In this document: in pieces, positions 1 to 7,830 of the stretch
How positions within the stretch are numbered: position 1 is the stretch's first letter
Layout of the letters: every line of letters starts with the position of its first letter
Origin: Ruminococcaceae bacterium UBA3215
GTDB taxonomy: Bacteria; Bacillota; Clostridia; Oscillospirales; Ruminococcaceae
Assembly (NCBI GenBank): GCA_002363155.1
Contig: DEWH01000026.1
Coordinates: 78,655 to 104,104 of the forward strand
Direction: 5' to 3'
Length of the DNA stretch: 25,450 bases
Program-made: the position numbers and the translations under genes
The notes under the pieces: generated by a model
Databases searched by the model: none
The model's input: the letters and a program-made list of their open reading frames with translations, nothing else
What the model was told of the DNA's origin: nothing

Positions 1-315
1 GCTGGACACCCTAAATAAATGCGTAGCTACATTCTTCAATGGGCGGGTGCGCCACCTCGGTTAGTTATTCTCTTCTGAACACAAAAACAGCTTGCAGAAA
101 TTTACTCTGTAAGCTGTTTTTGTGTTATTTTATGAACGGAGTCTTTGCCAACCCCACTGCATTTCAGTCGGTAGCCGCCCATAGCTGTACGCTCTGAAAT
201 ACTGCATTTGTTTAGGGGGTCAAGCCCCCTTTTTCAAAGGGGGCTTGCGGGGTTCGGGGCAGAGCCCCGTCTCAAAGTCTCTCAAAGTCTCTCTCAAAGT
301 CTCACAAAACCTCTC
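1..315. repeat. Intergenic repeat composite (modules C, A, terminator, E, C, tail)
   Basis: No gene is seen here. Bases 1-22 are the exact reverse complement of 19772-19793. Bases 19-81 (module A) recur at 19588-19650 and, inverted, at 15241-15303. Bases 125-208 (module E) recur at 19691-19778 with few differences. Bases 221-247 form a hairpin with 12-bp arms (221-232 with 236-247, loop TTC), followed by a smaller CGGGGC-AGA-GCCCCG hairpin at 255-269. Bases 270-318 are short CTCTCAAAGT repeats that run into the stop codon of the minus-strand lipoprotein gene. Read on the minus strand the order is gene end, tail, GACGGGG, GC hairpin, module E, terminator. The partner gene on the plus strand, if any, lies left of the window. 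Confidence 0.85.
81..123. terminator. Bidirectional Rho-independent terminator hairpin
   Basis: Arms 81-97 and 107-123 pair over 17 bp (one G-U) around a 9-nt loop. Each strand ends the stem with a run of T, so it can stop transcription from either side. It is the likely terminator of the minus-strand fabD-to-lipoprotein gene group. The copy at 19652-19688 keeps the arms but has a different loop. Confidence 0.8.
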
Positions 316-909
316 TCAATTGATCGTAAGTGTGCCGGGGATCATCTCGCCGCTGTCGAGTTCGAGGATCTCGCAGAAGGTGCTCACGTTTCTGCCGAAA
401 CGTATGCCGCCGCAAGAGAAGATGCCGCCGTCGATATTGAGGCTGCCGGCTCCGGATATGATGACCGAGCCGGAGGAGAATACCGCGTTGCCGTAATCAC
501 CGCCGCTGCCGGTAAGACTGCTCTCGCCGTCGGAACACAGTATTAGCTTATCCGCGCTGGAAACTACCGCATAGCCGCTGTCATTGCTGATCGCCGCATT
601 CGAGAAAACAAGCTTCACTATGTCGTCAGTGTCCACCGTTATGCAGCCGCCGGTATAGCTGCCCGAGATCGTGTATGTCCCGCCTTTCGATATCAATATA
701 TCATCGTCTTTGCCGAACCATGCGCCCTGCCCGTTTATACTTACCTCGTCGCCTATGCTGATCGTGCATTCGCCGATACGCACGTCTTCCTCGTTTACCG
801 GGTGATATGGGTCAACAGGAACGGCATATACCTCTGCTATCGGCGCCGTACCGCAGCCCGAAAATGCAAGCAGCGAACACAGTTCAGATACAATCAATAA
901 TTTCTTCAT
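316..909 (-). CDS. Short Cthe_2159-like (carbohydrate-binding domain) lipoprotein
   Basis: This is a 197-residue secreted lipoprotein. The N-terminus (MKK, then a hydrophobic stretch) ends in a lipobox-like FSGC with the lipidated cysteine at residue 19; the stretch is unusual in holding a glutamate at position 9. From about residue 60 the chain is rich in Gly, Ser, Asp and Ile with parallel beta-helix-like periodicity (GTYTISGSYTGG, then repeated VDTDDIVKLVFSNAAI-type strands), as in the Cthe_2159 carbohydrate-binding family of clostridia. Those proteins are usually much longer with several such coils, so this is a minimal or shortened member. The start is supported by AAGGTGA a few bases upstream. 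It is the last gene of the minus-strand group, 97 bp after the amidohydrolase. Its TGA merges into the GAGAGA tail of the flanking repeat. Polysaccharide binding is inferred from the family only. Confidence 0.65.
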   Translation of the reverse strand: MKKLLIVSELCSLLAFSGCGTAPIAEVYAVPVDPYHPVNEEDVRIGECTISIGDEVSINGQGAWFGKDDDILISKGGTYTISGSYTGGCITVDTDDIVKLVFSNAAISNDSGYAVVSSADKLILCSDGESSLTGSGGDYGNAVFSSGSVIISGAGSLNIDGGIFSCGGIRFGRNVSTFCEILELDSGEMIPGTLTIN

Positions 910-1006
910 CTGATCTCACCTTATAGAATGCTTTCATTCTGTATTATCAGTTTATCCTCTGATTGTGAAAAACAAATGATAGATTCGGATATTTTTGATA
1001 AATAAG

Positions 1007-2188
1007 TCAGTCCACAAACTTTCCGCCGAGTATAACAAACTCAGGCTTCTCCGTAATGTCAAATATTTCGCCGCGGAATGCAGTGATATCTGCGTCCTTG
1101 CCGGGTTCTATACTGCCGACACGGTCATCTATGTCGCAGAAGCGTGCCGGATTTATCGTTATCGCGCGTATCGCTTCCTCCCGGCTCAGTCCCCCGCGTA
1201 CAGCTATTCCCGCTGTCACCGGAAGATACTGTATCGGCGTTTCCGGGTGATCGCTGCATATCGCTATCTCAACGCCCTTTTTGTGAAGTTTCGCCGCATT
1301 CGCTATGCTCTGGTTCATAAGCTCCGGCTTGCACCTGTCCGCCAAAAGAGGACCTATGATGCACTGTGTCCGTTCGTCCGCAAGCTCGTCCGCTATGAGA
1401 TGCCCGTCCGTTGCGTGGATAAGCACATAGTCAATGGCGAATTCCTTCGCTATGCGTATCGCCGTGAACATATCGTCCTGCCGGTGACAGTGAAAATGCG
1501 CCTTTATCCTGCGTTTAAGGAGCGGTATCAGCGCTTCGCATTTCATATCAAGATCGGGGCGTGAAGATTCGTCGTCAGTGCCTTTCGTGCGTTCGTATTC
1601 CTCCATGTCCTCCATATATCGGCGGGCTTTCCAGAGCTGTTCCCGTATTATCGCCGCAGTCGCCATTCTCGTTACCGGAGTCTCGTCCCTGTCATTGTAA
1701 ACGTGCTTCGGATTCTCGCCCAGTGCAAACTTGATAGATACCGGGTCTTTTACTATCAGTTTGTCTATGCGTGAGCTGCCGTAGGTCTTGAGCGCAATAA
1801 AGCTCCCGCCTATGGGGTTGGCGCTCCCGACGCCAGTGACTACTGTGCCGATGCCGGCTCTTGCGGCTTCTGTGAAGCAGAGATCGGCTGCATTAATAGC
1901 GTCTATTGCGCGGAGGTGGGGGGTTGACGGGTCAGTGGTCTCGTTCACATCGTCGCCCTCGAATCCAAGCCCGTTCTCGCATATACCGATATGGCAGTGC
2001 GCATCTACGAATGCGGGGTAAACAGTGAGCCCGGAGGCGTCTATCACATCTCCGGAATCAAGGGAGCCGGAGAATTCATCCATGCTTCCGACAGCTGTGA
2101 TAACACCGCCGGAAGTCTCGATAAAACCGCATTCTATAATTCCGTTTTCGTCGGACGCGGTAAAGATCCTTGCATTGCAAATTATCAT
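1007..2188 (-). CDS. Amidohydrolase (imidazolonepropionase-like metal-dependent hydrolase)
   Basis: A 393-residue cytosolic enzyme of the amidohydrolase superfamily (TIM barrel with flanking beta-sandwich). Visible metal ligands are the HxH of VDAHCHIG (His64, His66), His231-His235 in AHFHCH, His258 in IHATDGH and Asp313 in CSDHPET. The C-terminal NPA...IGSIEPGKDAD motif is typical of the imidazolonepropionase/dihydroorotase-like branch, where it closes the beta-sandwich. The substrate cannot be told from sequence; no histidine-degradation genes are nearby, so true HutI is unlikely. The start overlaps the aroK stop by 4 bp (ATGA), which indicates translational coupling and fixes the start. 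Full length for the family with no sign of damage. Confidence 0.85.
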   Translation of the reverse strand: MIICNARIFTASDENGIIECGFIETSGGVITAVGSMDEFSGSLDSGDVIDASGLTVYPAFVDAHCHIGICENGLGFEGDDVNETTDPSTPHLRAIDAINAADLCFTEAARAGIGTVVTGVGSANPIGGSFIALKTYGSSRIDKLIVKDPVSIKFALGENPKHVYNDRDETPVTRMATAAIIREQLWKARRYMEDMEEYERTKGTDDESSRPDLDMKCEALIPLLKRRIKAHFHCHRQDDMFTAIRIAKEFAIDYVLIHATDGHLIADELADERTQCIIGPLLADRCKPELMNQSIANAAKLHKKGVEIAICSDHPETPIQYLPVTAGIAVRGGLSREEAIRAITINPARFCDIDDRVGSIEPGKDADITAFRGEIFDITEKPEFVILGGKFVD

Positions 2189-2670
2189 AGTGCTTTCCTT
2201 ATCTTTTCAATTATCTGCGCGGGAGTGCCGTCCGCCTTTATGACTATATCCGCACGCTCTGCGTATATCGGTTTACGCGTGTCGTACAGCTCTTTCACCT
2301 TTTCTTTCGGGTTGTTGTATGCAAGCGGCCGGTTGCTGTCATTTTTTATGCGTCCGTAGCAGACCTCGAAATCAGCGTCGAGAAATACGACTTTTCCGGT
2401 CTCTTTCGCCGTTTTGGCGGTATTTTCGTTTATTATCGCGCCGCCGCCCAGTGCGACTATGCTGCCATCAGGCATTTCGGAGATATATTTCGCTTCAAGC
2501 TCCCGGAAATGGGGTTCGCCGTACTTTTCAAATATCTCCGGTATCTTCATTCCTTCGTGTTCGACGATGTAACGGTCGAGATCGGCGAATGTCATTCCCG
2601 ATCTTTTAGCAAACTCGCGGCCTATGCGGGACTTGCCGCAGCCCATGAATCCGCAGAGGTATATCTTCAT
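2185..2670 (-). CDS. aroK: Shikimate kinase
   Basis: Phosphorylates shikimate at the 3-hydroxyl with ATP, the fifth step of the chorismate pathway. The 161-residue protein starts MKIYLCG and carries the Walker A loop GFMGCGKS at residues 7-14, the DLD motif at 30-32 (shikimate-binding Asp32), FRELE, and the GGG of ALGGGAI, followed by the lid segment SNRPLA. The length matches monomeric shikimate kinases. The reading frame is open upstream, but the start at 2670 overlaps the aroE stop by 4 bp (ATGA) and begins exactly at the conserved beta-1 strand, so it is preferred. It lies between aroE and the amidohydrolase, and all three are probably on one transcript. Confidence 0.93.
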   Translation of the reverse strand: MKIYLCGFMGCGKSRIGREFAKRSGMTFADLDRYIVEHEGMKIPEIFEKYGEPHFRELEAKYISEMPDGSIVALGGGAIINENTAKTAKETGKVVFLDADFEVCYGRIKNDSNRPLAYNNPKEKVKELYDTRKPIYAERADIVIKADGTPAQIIEKIRKAL

Positions 2671-3518
2671 ACAAGAGCCTCCATATCGGATATCAGCTTT
2701 TTCAGGTCTTTTTCGTCGAATTTCGCGCCGTTCCATATCTCCTGTGCCGCGGCAGCCTGGAGCACCAGCATAGCCATACCGGTCATTGCGGGTATTCCGA
2801 GCTTTTCTGCTGTCTTTGAGAGCAGGGTCTTGTTCGGGTTATACACAACGTCGAAAACGTGTCCTGCTTTACGGACAACATCTTCGGTACAGGGCATCTT
2901 CTCTGTTTTCGGGAACATTCCCACGGGAGACGCGTTTATCAGCAGTCCGAACTCCGGCATATCCGCGCCGAAGTCATCTGCTGAAAGGGTCTCGCCGCCT
3001 ATTACAGTAAGCTTTATCTTTGCCGACGGCATTCTTTCCTTTACCGCGGCGATCGTCTTTTCGGCGTCGGCTGCGAAATCTTTCAGCACTGCCACGGTAA
3101 CGTCACCGCCGCTGTATGCGGTCTCGGCGGCTATCATTCTTCCTACTCCGCCGCAGCCTATCACCAGCACTTTTGAATCGAGACTTGCTCCAAGCATATC
3201 TATCGAGCGGGTGAAGCCGAACACATCTGTGTTATAGCCGACTTTTTCCTCTCCGTTCCTGACGCAGTTCACCGAGCCGAAGCGTTCCGCGGAGCTGTCG
3301 AGACGGGAGCAGTAGGGGATTATGCCTACCTTGTGGGGGATCGTGGCGTTGAAGCCGTCGAGATGTGAAAGCTCGGAAAAGCTGTCAGCAAGCTTCTCGG
3401 GCGGTATGTCGAGCAGCTCGTAGCTGCCGTCGATGCCGGCAAGCGTCATCAGCCGGGAGTGGATATGGGGTGAGAGTGAGTGACCGAGCGGATGCCCGAT
3501 AAGTGCGTACTTTTTCAT
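2667..3518 (-). CDS. aroE: Shikimate dehydrogenase (NADP+)
   Basis: Catalyses reversible NADPH reduction of 3-dehydroshikimate to shikimate, the step before AroK. The 283-residue protein has the N-terminal substrate domain with SLSPHIH (Ser14, Ser16), NATIPHK at 58-63 with catalytic Lys63, Asp98 in NTDVFG, a Rossmann loop GCGGVG at 121-126, the NASPVGM motif, and the C-terminal GMAMLVLQAA that closes the site. The start at 3518 follows AAAGGA at good spacing; the frame runs open upstream to 3701 but those residues do not resemble the family and would overlap fabD. It is 104 bp after fabD and coupled to aroK by a 4-bp overlap. Confidence 0.94.
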   Translation of the reverse strand: MKKYALIGHPLGHSLSPHIHSRLMTLAGIDGSYELLDIPPEKLADSFSELSHLDGFNATIPHKVGIIPYCSRLDSSAERFGSVNCVRNGEEKVGYNTDVFGFTRSIDMLGASLDSKVLVIGCGGVGRMIAAETAYSGGDVTVAVLKDFAADAEKTIAAVKERMPSAKIKLTVIGGETLSADDFGADMPEFGLLINASPVGMFPKTEKMPCTEDVVRKAGHVFDVVYNPNKTLLSKTAEKLGIPAMTGMAMLVLQAAAAQEIWNGAKFDEKDLKKLISDMEALV

Positions 3519-3622
3519 ATTTTGTCCTTTCAAAAGATCATCACATAGTTGTGTTGTTTTACATTCGCCTTGTTTTCTTCCGGCGTTCCGGAAGAAGCGG
3601 GGCAAGAATGCGGGAGAGGGGG

Positions 3623-4522
3623 TCACGCGTCCATGGCTATCGCAGAAACGTCGTCGAGCGTCTTCTTCACCATACCGGTGAGAGCTTTGCCGGGGCCGCA
3701 CTCAACGAAGCTGTCTATGCCGTCCGCCTGCATTGCGGCAAGCTCCGAGGTGAAGCGCACGGGGGAATAGATATGGCGGGAGAGTATGTCGTGTATGTCG
3801 GAGAAATCGTCGAGCCGGGCGCCGGTAACGTTGGAATAAAAAGCTTTCTGCGGCTTCGCTATGGCGATGTCCTTGATGAGCTCCTTAAATTCGAGCCCGG
3901 CTTCCTTCATGTATTCGCTGTGGAAAGCCGCCGCCACCGCCAGCGGAACGGCGCGTTTCGCGCCTTTTGCTTTCAGCAGTTCCGCTGCCTTTGCGACGCC
4001 GGCTTCGCTGCCCGCAATGACGGTCTGGACTGAGGTGTTGTAGTTTACGGGAACAACGTAATCTCCGCCGCCGTTCACCTCGGCACACACAGTCTCTATA
4101 ACATCGGACGGAAGCCCTATTATTGCAGCCATTTTTCCGCCGTTCTTCTTCGCCGCCTTGTCCATGCAGGCAGCGCGGTGCTTTATAAGCGTGAATCCTG
4201 TGGGAAGATCGACATCTCCGGCTGTAACAAGAGCTGCGTATTCGCCGAGGGAATGACCTGCAACAGCGGCGAACTCCTTCCCGTCAAGCGCATACTTCTT
4301 TGCGCACATAAGTGACATCGTGAAGATAGCGGGCTGTGAGACGCTTGTGACAGCAAGCTCTTCGGCTGTACCTTCAAACATCGTCTTCTTCAGATCGAAT
4401 CCGAGGATATCCGAGCCGGCGGAGAATATATCCTCATACGCGGAGGGATTTTCGTCATATAATTTCCTGCCCATTCCGCTGTACTGGGAACCTTGTCCGG
4501 AGAATAAAAGTGCAGTTGCCAT
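3623..4522 (-). CDS. fabD: Malonyl-CoA:ACP transacylase
   Basis: Transfers malonyl groups from CoA to acyl carrier protein, supplying the elongation unit for fatty-acid synthesis. The 299-residue protein has the N-terminal FSGQGSQYSGMG motif, the nucleophile elbow GHSLGEYAA with Ser91, Arg116 which binds the malonyl carboxylate, and His201 in AAFHSEYM completing the dyad; VECGPGKAL near the C-terminus is also typical. The ATG is preceded by AAAGGA. It is transcribed away from the fatty-acid operon, back-to-back with fabH across 184 bp, whereas in many Firmicutes it sits inside the operon. The genes downstream on its strand are aroE and aroK. No good consensus promoter for this direction was found. 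Confidence 0.95.
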   Translation of the reverse strand: MATALLFSGQGSQYSGMGRKLYDENPSAYEDIFSAGSDILGFDLKKTMFEGTAEELAVTSVSQPAIFTMSLMCAKKYALDGKEFAAVAGHSLGEYAALVTAGDVDLPTGFTLIKHRAACMDKAAKKNGGKMAAIIGLPSDVIETVCAEVNGGGDYVVPVNYNTSVQTVIAGSEAGVAKAAELLKAKGAKRAVPLAVAAAFHSEYMKEAGLEFKELIKDIAIAKPQKAFYSNVTGARLDDFSDIHDILSRHIYSPVRFTSELAAMQADGIDSFVECGPGKALTGMVKKTLDDVSAIAMDA

Positions 4523-4586
4523 AGTAAAAATCCTTTCTTTTTGTCATACAGTTTATCCGAAATTTCATTTTTTTCTTTGTGCGATA

Positions 4587-4615
4587 TTGACAAAAACGGG
4601 CTGTACTGATATAAT
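4587..4615 (+). promoter_or_regulatory. Consensus sigma-A promoter of the fab/acc operon
   Basis: TTGACA at 4587-4592, a 17-bp spacer and TATAAT at 4610-4615 match the vegetative promoter consensus perfectly. The predicted start is near 4622, giving a leader of about 85 nt before fabH. The leader is AT-rich with small palindromes (TTATATAA) but shows no match I recognise to FapR or FabT operators. Confidence 0.85.
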
Positions 4616-4706
4616 ATTAATATGTATGTACGGGTGACCCCACACATTGTTACTCTACTATTATATAACATTTTTATAATAAAATCAACAGCAATCGGAG
4701 AGAAAA

Positions 4707-5705
4707 ATGCGAGGAATAAGAATTATCGGTACGGGAATGTACGTTCCCGATACAGTGGCAAGCAATGACTGGCTTTCCACTATACTCGATACGAACGACG
4801 AATGGATATATTCAAGGACAGGGATAAGGGAGCGCCGCATATCCACAGACAAGCCGAACTTCTATATGGCGGAGCAGGCGGCACTTGCCGCGGTGAAGAA
4901 CAGCGGCATTGACCCGTCGGAGATAGACCTTGTTCTTGCAGCTACCTGTTCGCCGGATTTCTTTTATCCGGCTCTCTCCTGCCTTGTGCAGCACACAGTC
5001 GGTGCGGTGAACGCGGCTGCGTTCGACATCAATTCCGCCTGCACGGGCTTCATAAACGCGCTTGATACGGCATCAAGATTCCTTGAGGACAGCGATTACA
5101 GGAATATCCTCATTGTGGCGAGCGAGAGACTTGCACCGCACTGCGACTATACCGACAGGAGCGCGAGCATTCTCTTCGGAGACGGCGCGGGTGCGGCAGT
5201 AGTTACAAGGAACGATAAGCCGATGTGGTCATACCTCAGCGCAAAGGGTGATTATTTCAATGCGCTTTACTGCAAGGTGGACCAGAGCCGTGCCAACTGC
5301 CCGCTGCTGAAGGAGGACACGATCCCGGAGGGACTTATAGACAGCGAAGCAAAGACTCACACGCTCCAGATGAACGGAAAGGCTGTGTATAAGTTTGCGG
5401 TTGACGCGATGCAGACAGCGGTAACAAAGGTGCTTGAAAAGTCGGGGCTGACAAAGGAAGATATTGATCTTTATATACCGCATCAGGCGAATGCGCGCAT
5501 AATAGAAAGCGCGGTAAAGGGGCTTGGCTTGCCGGAAGAAAAGGTCTATGTGAACCTCGAAAACCGCGGCAACACTTCCAGTGCCTGCATTCCTACCTGT
5601 CTTGCCGAGCTTGGTGAGGCAGGGCGCTTGAAGGACGGAATGAAGATCTGCCTCGTAGGCTTCGGCGCAGGTCTCACCAGCGGTGCCATAGTGTTCGAGC
5701 AGTAA
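4707..5705 (+). CDS. fabH: 3-oxoacyl-ACP synthase III (KAS III)
   Basis: Starts each fatty-acid chain by condensing a short acyl-CoA primer with malonyl-ACP. The 332-residue thiolase-fold protein has the full triad: Cys112 in NSACTGF, His259 in IPHQANARI and Asn289 in NRGNTSSA. The N-terminal DEWIYSRTGIRERR stretch (Trp33, Arg37) is typical of CoA binding. The C-terminal GFGAGLTSGA is present, so the gene is complete. GGAGAG precedes the ATG. It is the first gene of the operon under a consensus promoter. A 308-bp repeat-filled gap separates it from fabK. Confidence 0.96.
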   Translation: MRGIRIIGTGMYVPDTVASNDWLSTILDTNDEWIYSRTGIRERRISTDKPNFYMAEQAALAAVKNSGIDPSEIDLVLAATCSPDFFYPALSCLVQHTVGAVNAAAFDINSACTGFINALDTASRFLEDSDYRNILIVASERLAPHCDYTDRSASILFGDGAGAAVVTRNDKPMWSYLSAKGDYFNALYCKVDQSRANCPLLKEDTIPEGLIDSEAKTHTLQMNGKAVYKFAVDAMQTAVTKVLEKSGLTKEDIDLYIPHQANARIIESAVKGLGLPEEKVYVNLENRGNTSSACIPTCLAELGEAGRLKDGMKICLVGFGAGLTSGAIVFEQ

Positions 5706-6013
5706 GACGGGCGCGCACGGCGCGTGAGAGTGGCGCGCACAGCGCTTGAGACTGGGGGCACCCCTTTTTGTGAATCGAAGTTTTCTGTATAGCGCGCATC
5801 GTGCGCGCTTTTGGAAAACTTCTCACCGCTTCCGTGCGGTGCAAAAGGGGTTTCCCCTACGACAGGAAGTCGTACAGAAGGTTTCCAAAACGCCGCAAGG
5901 ACGCGGCGATAAGAGAAACCTTCGACAGACCCCCTCCTCAAAAAACTTTAATCGCTCCGCAGTTAAGCGGCGGGTCTTCCGAACAGCTTGAAGATAAAGC
6001 GAGAAAGGACAGA
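5706..6013 (+). repeat. Intercistronic hairpin mosaic with module D
   Basis: No gene is supported. The stop codon runs into GAC-GGGCGCGCAC text and a CTTGAGACTGGGGG tail. Nested inverted repeats follow: CACCCCTTTTTG (5758-5769) with CAAAAGGGGT (5842-5851); GAAGTTTTC (5777-5785) with GAAAACTTC (5814-5822) enclosing GCGCGCA-TCG-TGCGCGC (5792-5808); CACCGC/GCGGTG (5824-5841); ACGAC/GTCGT (5859-5873); GAAGGTTTC/GAAACCTTC (5878-5923) enclosing CGCCGC/GCGGCG (5891-5908). Bases 5940-5966 (module D) match 15149-15175 with two differences. The region lies inside an operon and has no T-run, so it is probably an RNA-processing, stability or repeat element and not a strong terminator. Confidence 0.8.
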
Positions 6014-6940
6014 ATGATGAATACAAGGATTACAGAACTTCTGGGGATAAAATACCCGATATTGCAGGGCGGTATGGCTTGGGTGGCTGAAAGCACCCTT
6101 GCGGCGGCAGTTTCAAATGCCGGCGGTGCCGGAATAATCGCAGGCGGCGCGGCCCCAATAGACTATCTGAGAGATCAGATCCGCAGGGCAAAAACGCTTA
6201 CCGATAAGCCTTTCGGCGTGAATGTGATGCTCATGAGCCCCAACGCGGAGGACCTTGCACAGCTTGTTATAGATGAGAAAGTGGCATTCGTGACTACGGG
6301 CGCGGGTAATCCCGGAAAGTATATGGAAGGCTGGAAAGGCGCAGGGATAAAGGTAATACCGGTTGTTCCCTCTGTTGCTCTTGCAAAGAGAATGGAGCGC
6401 TCCGGCGCAGATGCGGTCATCGCGGAAGGCACCGAAAGCGGCGGACATATCGGTGAGAACACGACAATGTGCCTTGTTCCGCAGGTGGTTGACGCAGTAG
6501 AGATACCCGTGCTTGCGGCCGGCGGTATAGCTGACGGACGCGGTGTCGCGGCATCGTTTATGCTCGGCGCGGAGGGTGTTCAGGTAGGCACAAGGTTCCT
6601 TGCAAGCGAAGAGTGCCGGATACACGCAAACTACAAAGACCTCGTTCTCGGCGCGAAAGATACGGACAGCATCGTTACCGGAAGATTTACCGGTCACCCC
6701 TGCCGCAACGTAAAGTCGAAGCTTGCAAAGAAGCTCCAGACATTTGAGAAGGACGGCGGCACTCCCGAAGAATTTGAGCAGATCTCGGCAGGTTCGCTCC
6801 GGAAAGCGGTTGTGGACGGCGACCTTGAAAACGGCTCGTTCATGTGCGGAGCAATAGCCGGTATGATAAATGAGATAAAGCCCTGCAAGGACATAATCGA
6901 AGAGATGTTTGCGCAGGCGGAAAAGCTGCTTGGCAGATAA
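6014..6940 (+). CDS. fabK: Enoyl-ACP reductase II (FMN-dependent)
   Basis: Catalyses the last reduction of the elongation cycle, enoyl-ACP to acyl-ACP, using NAD(P)H and FMN. The 308-residue TIM-barrel protein belongs to the nitronate monooxygenase/FabK family: YPILQGGMAW at the N-terminus, GVNVM, the EGTESGGHIG loop with His145 (matching the catalytic His144 of the pneumococcal enzyme), VLAAGGIADGRG, and GVQVGTRFLASEE for FMN phosphate binding. Its place between fabH and fabG separates FabK from true nitronate monooxygenases. Two adjacent ATGs (6014 and 6017) follow AAAGGA at 6004-6009; the second is slightly better spaced. The frame is open upstream to 5801, but that part reads through palindromes and is not coding. 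No fabI is seen, so this is probably the main enoyl reductase. Confidence 0.94.
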   Translation: MMNTRITELLGIKYPILQGGMAWVAESTLAAAVSNAGGAGIIAGGAAPIDYLRDQIRRAKTLTDKPFGVNVMLMSPNAEDLAQLVIDEKVAFVTTGAGNPGKYMEGWKGAGIKVIPVVPSVALAKRMERSGADAVIAEGTESGGHIGENTTMCLVPQVVDAVEIPVLAAGGIADGRGVAASFMLGAEGVQVGTRFLASEECRIHANYKDLVLGAKDTDSIVTGRFTGHPCRNVKSKLAKKLQTFEKDGGTPEEFEQISAGSLRKAVVDGDLENGSFMCGAIAGMINEIKPCKDIIEEMFAQAEKLLGR

Positions 6941-7070
6941 AGACATTCGCTTTCGCTTCCTTTCGCGTACGAAAGGAAGCGGGTACAGAGTTTGAGAGAA
7001 GGGCAGAGCCCTCTCTCATGCGGCTGTTGACGGCTTCGCCGGCACAGTCGCTTTGAAAGGAGTACAGAAT
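6941..7070 (+). repeat. Intercistronic hairpins between fabK and fabG
   Basis: Three stem-loops stand in a row: GCTTCCTTTCG (6955-6965) with CGAAAGGAAGC (6970-6980), an 11-bp stem with a 4-nt loop; TGAGAG...GGGC-AGA-GCCC...CTCTCA around 6992-7019, which resembles the tail plus GGGGC-AGA-GCCCC hairpin of the 1-315 composite; and CTGT..CGGC-TTC-GCCG..ACAG around 7023-7046. None has a T-run. The fabG ribosome binding site AAAGGAG is at 7056-7062. Confidence 0.7.
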
Positions 7071-7811
7071 ATGGCAGTTGCACTTATAACAGGAGCATCG
7101 CAGGGCATAGGAGCCTGCATAGCGAAAAGGCTTGCAAAGGACGGCTGGGACATAGCGATAAACCACTACCCCTCCGACGGAGACAAGGCCAAAGCTGAGG
7201 CAGTTGCGGAGGAATGCCGTACTGTCGGCGTAAAGGCGGAGATCTTTGCGGCTGACGTTTCTGATTTCGGTCAGTGCGCGGATATGGTAAAGGCTGTCAA
7301 CGACGCCTTTGGTTCGATCGACGCGCTTGTGAATAATGCGGGCATTACGAAAGATACACTTCTGACCCTTATGAGCGAGGAGCAGTACGATCAGGTCATC
7401 GCGGTCAACCAGAAGTCTGTTTTTAATATGATGAAGCCTGTGGTCAAAGTCATGATGAAGCAGAAGCACGGCGCGATCGTAAATATGGCTTCTGTTGCGG
7501 GTCTTTACGGTAATGCCGGTCAGTTCAACTACTCCGCGTCCAAAGCGGCTATAATCGGTATGACCATGACCGCGGCGAAAGAAGTCGGAGCAAGAAATAT
7601 CCGCGTGAACGCGGTAGCTCCGGGACTTATAAAGACCCCCATGACCGATGTGCTTACAGACGAGCAGAAGGCGAAGATATTCGATCAGATAGCGCTCCGC
7701 AGATTCGGTGAAGTTGAGGAGATAGCGTCGGTAGTGGCGTTCCTTCTCTCCGACAGCGCTTCGTATATCACAGGTCAGACGATAGAGATAAGCGGCGGAC
7801 TGGCAATGTAA
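7071..7811 (+). CDS. fabG: 3-oxoacyl-ACP reductase
   Basis: NADPH-dependent reduction of 3-oxoacyl-ACP to 3-hydroxyacyl-ACP, the first reduction of each elongation round. The 246-residue short-chain dehydrogenase has the cofactor loop TGASQGIG at 7-14, NNAGIT at 88-93, and the tetrad Asn113, Ser141, Tyr154 and Lys158 (YSASK). The C-terminus ...ITGQTIEISGGLAM is typical of FabG and needed for tetramer contacts. The ATG at 7071 is preceded by AAAGGAG; an upstream TTG in frame (7053) lacks support. It lies between fabK and fabF in the operon. Confidence 0.95.
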   Translation: MAVALITGASQGIGACIAKRLAKDGWDIAINHYPSDGDKAKAEAVAEECRTVGVKAEIFAADVSDFGQCADMVKAVNDAFGSIDALVNNAGITKDTLLTLMSEEQYDQVIAVNQKSVFNMMKPVVKVMMKQKHGAIVNMASVAGLYGNAGQFNYSASKAAIIGMTMTAAKEVGARNIRVNAVAPGLIKTPMTDVLTDEQKAKIFDQIALRRFGEVEEIASVVAFLLSDSASYITGQTIEISGGLAM

Positions 7812-7830
7812 ACGGCTTTGCCGTTTGCAT

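Noticed and set aside
271..318. CRISPR-like array of CTCTCAAAGT units
   Set aside because: Units are about 10 nt without spacers of constant length, and no cas genes are near; it is a simple repeat tail.
910..1006. Promoter before the lipoprotein gene
   Set aside because: TTCACA-17-TAATAC on the minus strand is a weak match; an AGAATG/CATTCT inverted repeat is too short to call an operator.
4523..4640. Promoter for fabD on the minus strand
   Set aside because: TTGTCA and several AT-rich hexamers exist, but no pair has acceptable spacing and match.
4616..4706. FapR or FabT operator in the fabH leader
   Set aside because: Only short AT palindromes are present; none matches the known site patterns well enough.
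5801..6013. N-terminal extension of fabK
   Set aside because: It reads through nested palindromes, is not similar to the family and has no ribosome binding site; the ATGs at 6014/6017 do.
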